From positions 1-10,413 of the forward strand of contig JAGXAX010000029.1 of NCBI GenBank assembly GCA_018971405.1: a stretch of 10,413 nt of DNA, in the 5' to 3' direction. Position 1 is the first letter of the stretch; each line of letters opens with the position of its first letter. Source of the DNA: Alphaproteobacteria bacterium. GTDB lineage: Bacteria; Pseudomonadota; Alphaproteobacteria; Micavibrionales; UBA2020. Shown one piece after another: positions 7,278 through 10,413 of this stretch. The notes beneath the pieces are model-generated. The model was not told the DNA's origin. It saw only the letters and a program-made list of their open reading frames with translations, and did no database searches. A program made the position numbers and the translations under genes.

Positions 7278-8407
7278 TGGCGGGAACCCTCCGGCGCATG
7301 CGCGCGATCATGGTCAAGGAATTCACGCAGCTCCGGCGCGACCGGACGACGTTTTCGATGATCATCATGATTCCCGTGGTGCAGCTGCTGATCTTCGGCT
7401 ACGCCCTCAACACCGACCCCAAACACATGCCGACGGCGCTGCTGGTGCGCGACCACAGCGTCTTCTCGCGCAGCATCGTCTCGGCGCTGGAGGAATCGGA
7501 TTATTTTTCCATCACCGGCAGCGTGCGCAGCAGCGATCAGGGAGAACTGCTGCTGCGGCAGGGCGCAGTGCAGTTCGTCGTGACCGTGCCGGAACATTTC
7601 GGGCGCGACCTCGTGCGCGGACAGAGGCCGGAACTGCTGATTGAAGCTGACGCGACCGACCCCGTGGCGATCGGCAGCGCGCTCGGCGCGGTCGACGGCG
7701 CGGTCGACAGCGCGCTCGGCCGCGATCTCACCGGCCCGCTGGCGAACCTGCGGCAGAACCCTTCGCCCGTCGACGTGCGCGTCCACCGGCTCTACAACCC
7801 CGAAGGCTTCACGCGCTACAACATCGTTCCTGGGCTGATCGCCATCATCCTCACCATGACAGGCATCATGATGACGGCTCTGGCCATGACCAGAGAGCGC
7901 GAGCGCGGCACGATGGAGACCCTGCTCGCCATGCCGGTGCATCCGATCGAGGTGATGGCGGGAAAGATCCTGCCCTACGTCGCTGTCGGCTACGTGCAGT
8001 CGTTTTTCATCATCTTCGTGGCGGAATTCCTGTTCGACGTGCCGGTGCTGGGAAGCCTGTGGCTGCTCTCTGCCGCGCTGGTTTCCTTCATCGCCTGCAA
8101 CCTCGCGCTCGGCTTCACCCTGTCGGCGAGCGCGCAGAACCAGACGCAGGTGATCCAGATGTCGCTGATGGTGACGCTGCCCGCGATCATGCTGTCCGGC
8201 TTCCTCTTCCCGTTCCGCGGCATGCCGGAATGGGCGCAGGTCGTCGGCAGCGCCATGCCGACGACCTATTTCATCCGTATCGCGCGCGGCATTTTGCTGA
8301 AAGGCAACGGGCTGGTCGAGATCTGGCCCGACCTCTGGCCGCTGATCGCCTTCATGTGCCTGATCACCTTCGTCTCCATGACGCGCTACCGCCGCACGCT
8401 GGATTGA
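7277..8407 (+). CDS. ABC-2 type transporter permease (YhhJ/YbhR-like)
   Basis: This 376-residue inner-membrane permease is the transmembrane partner of the preceding ATPase. One span lies near the N-terminus (about 27-44), followed by a large extracytoplasmic domain (about 45-180) and five spans at about 182-202, 231-253, 260-284, 292-313 and 350-368, the standard ABC-2 layout. MTREREGT-like MTRERERGTMETLLAMP (204-220) is the conserved cytoplasmic coupling segment, and LSGFLFPFRGMP (306-317) and MPTTYFIR (327-334) are further family motifs. YbhFSR-type systems have two permeases; only one is encoded here, so a homodimer is expected. A G-rich stretch at 7263-7273 can serve as its ribosome binding site. 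Residues 135-148 contain a small internal repeat (SALGAVDGAVDSALG) encoded by exact DNA repeats. The substrate is unknown; drugs, lipids or other hydrophobic compounds are possible. Confidence 0.93.
   Translation: MAGTLRRMRAIMVKEFTQLRRDRTTFSMIIMIPVVQLLIFGYALNTDPKHMPTALLVRDHSVFSRSIVSALEESDYFSITGSVRSSDQGELLLRQGAVQFVVTVPEHFGRDLVRGQRPELLIEADATDPVAIGSALGAVDGAVDSALGRDLTGPLANLRQNPSPVDVRVHRLYNPEGFTRYNIVPGLIAIILTMTGIMMTALAMTRERERGTMETLLAMPVHPIEVMAGKILPYVAVGYVQSFFIIFVAEFLFDVPVLGSLWLLSAALVSFIACNLALGFTLSASAQNQTQVIQMSLMVTLPAIMLSGFLFPFRGMPEWAQVVGSAMPTTYFIRIARGILLKGNGLVEIWPDLWPLIAFMCLITFVSMTRYRRTLD
7676..7720 (+). repeat. Nested 12-bp direct repeats inside the permease gene
   Basis: GGCGCGGTCGAC occurs twice in tandem (7685-7696 and 7697-7708), encoding GAVD-GAVD. 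It is flanked by two exact copies of AGCGCGCTCGGC (7676-7687 and 7709-7720), both encoding SALG. The block keeps the reading frame and lies in the extracytoplasmic domain of the permease. It looks like a local in-frame duplication rather than a mobile element. Confidence 0.7.
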
Positions 8408-8465
8408 GGCCGCGGGCGCGCAAGGCTCCCGCCGCGGACAGGAGCGGACTTCATGGCCGTACGGC

Positions 8466-8505
8466 GGCGGCGGATGGCAGGAATGGACGTTTTTATTCCG
8501 CCGCC
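8466..8505. terminator. Possible bidirectional hairpin between convergent genes
   Basis: The 97 bases between the permease stop and the ohr stop hold the only clear stem here: GGCGGCGGA (8466-8474) pairs perfectly with TCCGCCGCC (8497-8505) around a 22-base loop. A 10-base palindrome GCCGTACGGC (8456-8465) directly abuts it. Neither strand has a U tract after the stem, so if it stops transcription it may do so with Rho or as an RNA 3' end barrier. The call rests on the dyad and the convergent position only. Confidence 0.25.
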
Positions 8506-8948
8506 TATGCCCCCTCGATCTCCAGAGAGAAATCTATATTGCCGCGCGTCGCATGGCTGTAAGGGCAGACCTTCGCATGCGCCTCTTCGACAAGGGCGCG
8601 CGCTTCCGCCGCCGGAAATTCCGGCACCCTCACATGCATCCTGACGGCGATACCGAAGCCGCCGCCCTCGCGCGGGCCCACGGACGTGTGGCAGGTCACG
8701 ACGGCGCCCGTCACTTTCTTCTTGTGCTGGCCGGCGACGAATTCCAGCGCCCCGCTGAAGCAGGCGGCATAACCCGCCGCGAAAAGATGCTCCGGCGTCG
8801 TTGTATCGGGAAGGCCGGGGCCGCCCATTTCCTTGCGCACGGACAGGTTGACGCTGACGGAATGATCGGTCGTTTCCGAGTGTCCGTTGCGGCCGCCCGT
8901 GTTGACGGCCGTCGCCGTGACAAGGGGCTTGATTGTGTAGGCTGCCAT
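8505..8948 (-). CDS. ohr: Organic hydroperoxide reductase Ohr (OsmC/Ohr family)
   Basis: Ohr detoxifies organic and fatty-acid hydroperoxides in the cytosol by a Cys-based peroxidase cycle usually recharged by lipoylated proteins. The 147-residue protein has the complete Ohr set: Arg20 in GGRNG, Glu53 in TTPEHLFAAGYAACF, peroxidatic Cys63 in AACFSGAL, and resolving Cys128 in VCPYSHATRGN (127-137). VCPYS-ATRGN separates Ohr from OsmC. The start at 8948 is chosen because AAGGAG (8957-8962) lies eight bases upstream. A longer in-frame reading to 9149 adds a basic, low-complexity stretch that includes the promoter region and is not credible. The gene converges on the exporter operon and is divergent from the transporter gene. 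No MarR-type OhrR regulator gene is present in the window, so its usual regulator would have to be elsewhere. Confidence 0.93.
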   Translation of the reverse strand: MAAYTIKPLVTATAVNTGGRNGHSETTDHSVSVNLSVRKEMGGPGLPDTTTPEHLFAAGYAACFSGALEFVAGQHKKKVTGAVVTCHTSVGPREGGGFGIAVRMHVRVPEFPAAEARALVEEAHAKVCPYSHATRGNIDFSLEIEGA

Positions 8949-9203
8949 TCGATTTTCTCCTTTTGGGCTGTTTGACGGCGTATATGATAGCGGCAAAAAT
9001 CCCCGCTGGCAGAAAAAAACGAATGATGCCCTGCAACCGGAGCCGCGCTTTTCTGTAAAAATGAAAATGCCTGCCGGCGCGTGCATCCTCTTGCGTCGCC
9101 GCCGGCCTGATGACGCTGGCCGTTTGCGGGGCATTTCTTTATGATTCACCGGCGCGGCAAGGCTGTTTCCGCACGCGGTCCATCGTCAAAAAGGCTTTAA
9201 AAC
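8949..9203. promoter_or_regulatory. Divergent intergenic region, ohr / LplT-like gene
   Basis: These 255 bases lie between two divergent genes and I find no gene in them. On the minus strand CTGCCA (9012-9007) and TATCAT (8989-8984), exactly 17 bases apart, form the best sigma-70-like promoter in the window; it would start ohr transcription near 8977. On the plus strand TATGAT (9140-9145) is a good -10 box with only a weak -35 (TGGCCG, 17 bases upstream), a candidate promoter for the transporter. A stem GCCGGCG (9073-9079) / CGCCGGC (9100-9106) sits midway. A 26-codon reading from 9061 has no ribosome binding site and is not called. No clear OhrR-type AT-rich operator is visible. Confidence 0.4.
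8984..9012 (-). promoter_or_regulatory. Candidate sigma-70 promoter for ohr
   Basis: The -35 box CTGCCA (9012-9007) matches TTGACA at four of six positions, and the -10 box TATCAT (8989-8984) matches TATAAT at four of six, with an ideal 17-base spacer. The predicted leader of about 30 bases contains the AAGGAG ribosome binding site. This is inferred from sequence only. Confidence 0.4.
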
Positions 9204-10413
9204 ATGTCCTCGCAATTCACGCTGCTGAAAACCCGCCGTTTCCTGCCGCTGTTCGCCACGCAGTTCCTCGGCGCGTTCAACGACAACGCCTTCAAGAGCG
9301 CGATCGGCATCCTCGCCACCTATCACGCCGGAAGGATCGCGGGGCTGGAGCCGAAGATGATCGTCACGGCAGGCACGGGCATTTTCGTCTTTCCGTTCTT
9401 CCTCTTTTCCGCGACGGCGGGGCAGCTGGCCGACAAGTTCGACAAGGGCCGGATGATCCGTGTCGTCCGTTTCTCGGAAATCCCCTTCATGGCGCTGGCG
9501 GCGCTCGGCTTCGCGCTTGAAAATTACTACATATTGCTTGCCGTCCTTTTTTGCGCAGGCGCGCAGGCGGCGTTTTTCGGCCCGCTCAAATACAGCATCC
9601 TGCCGCAGCACCTGAAAGAGGGAGAAATCATCGGCGGCAACGCGCTCGTCGAGGCCGGCACCTTCGTCGCCGTGCTGTTCGGCACCATCGCCGGCACGAC
9701 GCTGATCCTCGTTCCGCACGGCGCGGCCATCGTTTGCGGCGCGCTTCCCGCTGTCGCGGCCTGCGGCTGGCTGGCGAGCCTCGGCGTTCCCGCCGCACCC
9801 GGCACCGCTCCCCGTCTCAAGGTAGACCTCAACTTCCCCGCCGCGACGTGGCAACTGACGCGGCATGCGTACAAAGAGAAGGACGTGTTCCTCGCCATCA
9901 TCGGCATTTCGTGGTTCTGGCTGGTGGGTTCGGTCTTCATCACGCAGTTTCCCACCTATGCCTCCGTTGTTTTGCACGCCGACCAGAACGTCGTCACGCT
10001 GTTCCTCACGCTCTTCTCTCTCGGCATCGCCTTCGGCGCGCTGCTCTGCAACAGGCTTTTGAAAGGCGAGATCAGCGGCGCTTACGTGCCCGCGGGCGCC
10101 ATCGGCATGACGGCCTGCATCTTGCTTCTCTGGCTTGCGACGCCCCGCCCCGCGACGCAGGGCGCTCTCACCGGCCTCGCGCAATTCGCCGCAGCGGCGG
10201 GGAACTGGCCGCTGCTGGCAAGCCTGCTCGGCATCGCGGTTTTTGGCGGCGTTTACATCGTGCCGCTCTACGCCATCATGCAGACGCGCTGCGCGGAGGC
10301 CTTCCGCTCGCGCACCATCGCCGTCAACAACATCATGAACGCGCTCTTCATGGTGGCGGGGTCGCTCGTCACCATGGTTCTTTTGAAAAGGAATGTCGGG
10401 GTCACGGAAATAT
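9204..10413 (+). CDS. MFS lysophospholipid transporter, LplT type (3'-truncated)
   Basis: The frame from ATG 9204 is open to the end of the window (403 residues, no stop). It reads as a major-facilitator protein with about eleven hydrophobic spans. Early motifs are FLGAFNDNAFK (21-31), SATAGQLADKFDKGRMIR (69-86, the loop between spans 2 and 3), FFGPLKYSILPQHL (124-137) and GGNALVEAGTF (144-154). These match LplT, which flips lysophospholipids across the inner membrane for re-acylation. In many proteobacteria this domain is the N-terminal part of a protein of over 1,100 residues that continues with PlsC-type acyltransferase and acyl-ACP synthetase (Aas) domains; the right edge hides whether that holds here. 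A weak AAAGG (9189-9193) precedes the ATG. NNIMNALFMVAGS (375-387) near the edge is typical of the last span. Confidence 0.85.
   Translation, partial: MSSQFTLLKTRRFLPLFATQFLGAFNDNAFKSAIGILATYHAGRIAGLEPKMIVTAGTGIFVFPFFLFSATAGQLADKFDKGRMIRVVRFSEIPFMALAALGFALENYYILLAVLFCAGAQAAFFGPLKYSILPQHLKEGEIIGGNALVEAGTFVAVLFGTIAGTTLILVPHGAAIVCGALPAVAACGWLASLGVPAAPGTAPRLKVDLNFPAATWQLTRHAYKEKDVFLAIIGISWFWLVGSVFITQFPTYASVVLHADQNVVTLFLTLFSLGIAFGALLCNRLLKGEISGAYVPAGAIGMTACILLLWLATPRPATQGALTGLAQFAAAAGNWPLLASLLGIAVFGGVYIVPLYAIMQTRCAEAFRSRTIAVNNIMNALFMVAGSLVTMVLLKRNVGVTEI

Noticed and set aside
8453..8644. Small + strand reading preceded by CAGGAG
   Set aside because: Mostly antisense to ohr, Pro/Arg-rich, no family resemblance.
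9061..9141. 26-codon reading MKMPAGACILL
   Set aside because: No ribosome binding site, no hydrophobic or conserved pattern, and it overlaps the candidate promoter for the transporter.
8949..9149. 67-residue N-terminal extension of Ohr
   Set aside because: It would cover the likely promoter and encode a basic tail not found in Ohr; the ATG at 8948 has a good ribosome binding site.
9110..9520. 136-codon + strand reading upstream of and within the LplT-like gene
   Set aside because: It overlaps the transporter in another frame and turns Arg-rich there; no supporting ribosome binding site.
9186..10184. Antisense 332-codon reading across the LplT-like gene
   Set aside because: Low-complexity Arg/Glu/Gly-rich shadow opposite a clear membrane transporter.

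Overview
The window is a GC-rich, densely coded bacterial chromosome segment. Genes have clear GGAG-type ribosome binding sites and stop/start overlaps, and the protein families point to a proteobacterium. Alphaproteobacteria is my best guess, from the E. coli-like long-Q-loop cytochrome bd, the patatin/3-hydroxybutyrate dehydrogenase pair, Ohr, and an LplT-type transporter of the kind often fused to acyltransferase domains. No rRNA, tRNA, insertion sequence, phage gene or CRISPR array was found.

Layout. (1) 1-2603, + strand: the 3' part of cydA, then cydB and the 33-residue cydX, which together encode a cytochrome bd quinol oxidase. (2) 2622-4567, - strand: a patatin-like phospholipase (DUF3734 type) followed by 3-hydroxybutyrate dehydrogenase, converging on cydX with only 18 bases between them. 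The pairing suggests release and oxidation of 3-hydroxybutyrate or lipid-derived products. (3) 4691-5260, + strand: a ChrR/YieF-like NADPH-dependent FMN reductase, divergent from the patatin gene. (4) 5395-8407, + strand: a tightly coupled three-gene exporter made of a HlyD-family lipoprotein adaptor, an ABC ATPase and an ABC-2 permease; the adjacent genes overlap by 4 and 1 bases. (5) 8505-8948, - strand: the organic hydroperoxide reductase Ohr. (6) 9204 to the right edge, + strand: an LplT-type MFS lysophospholipid transporter, cut by the window end and possibly the N-terminal domain of a larger acyltransferase fusion.

Functionally this is a respiration, redox-stress and envelope-lipid neighbourhood: bd oxidase, FMN reductase and Ohr handle oxygen or peroxide stress; patatin, BDH and the LplT-like protein handle lipids or PHB; the ABC system exports an unknown substrate. 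All proteins belong to recognisable families and I see no convincing undescribed system. The points most worth a second look are the lipidated adaptor of the exporter and the AT-rich dyad upstream of it, the patatin-bdh pairing, the Asn-to-His change in the dehydrogenase active-site tetrad, the Asp25 variant of CydX, and the truncated transporter gene at the right edge.
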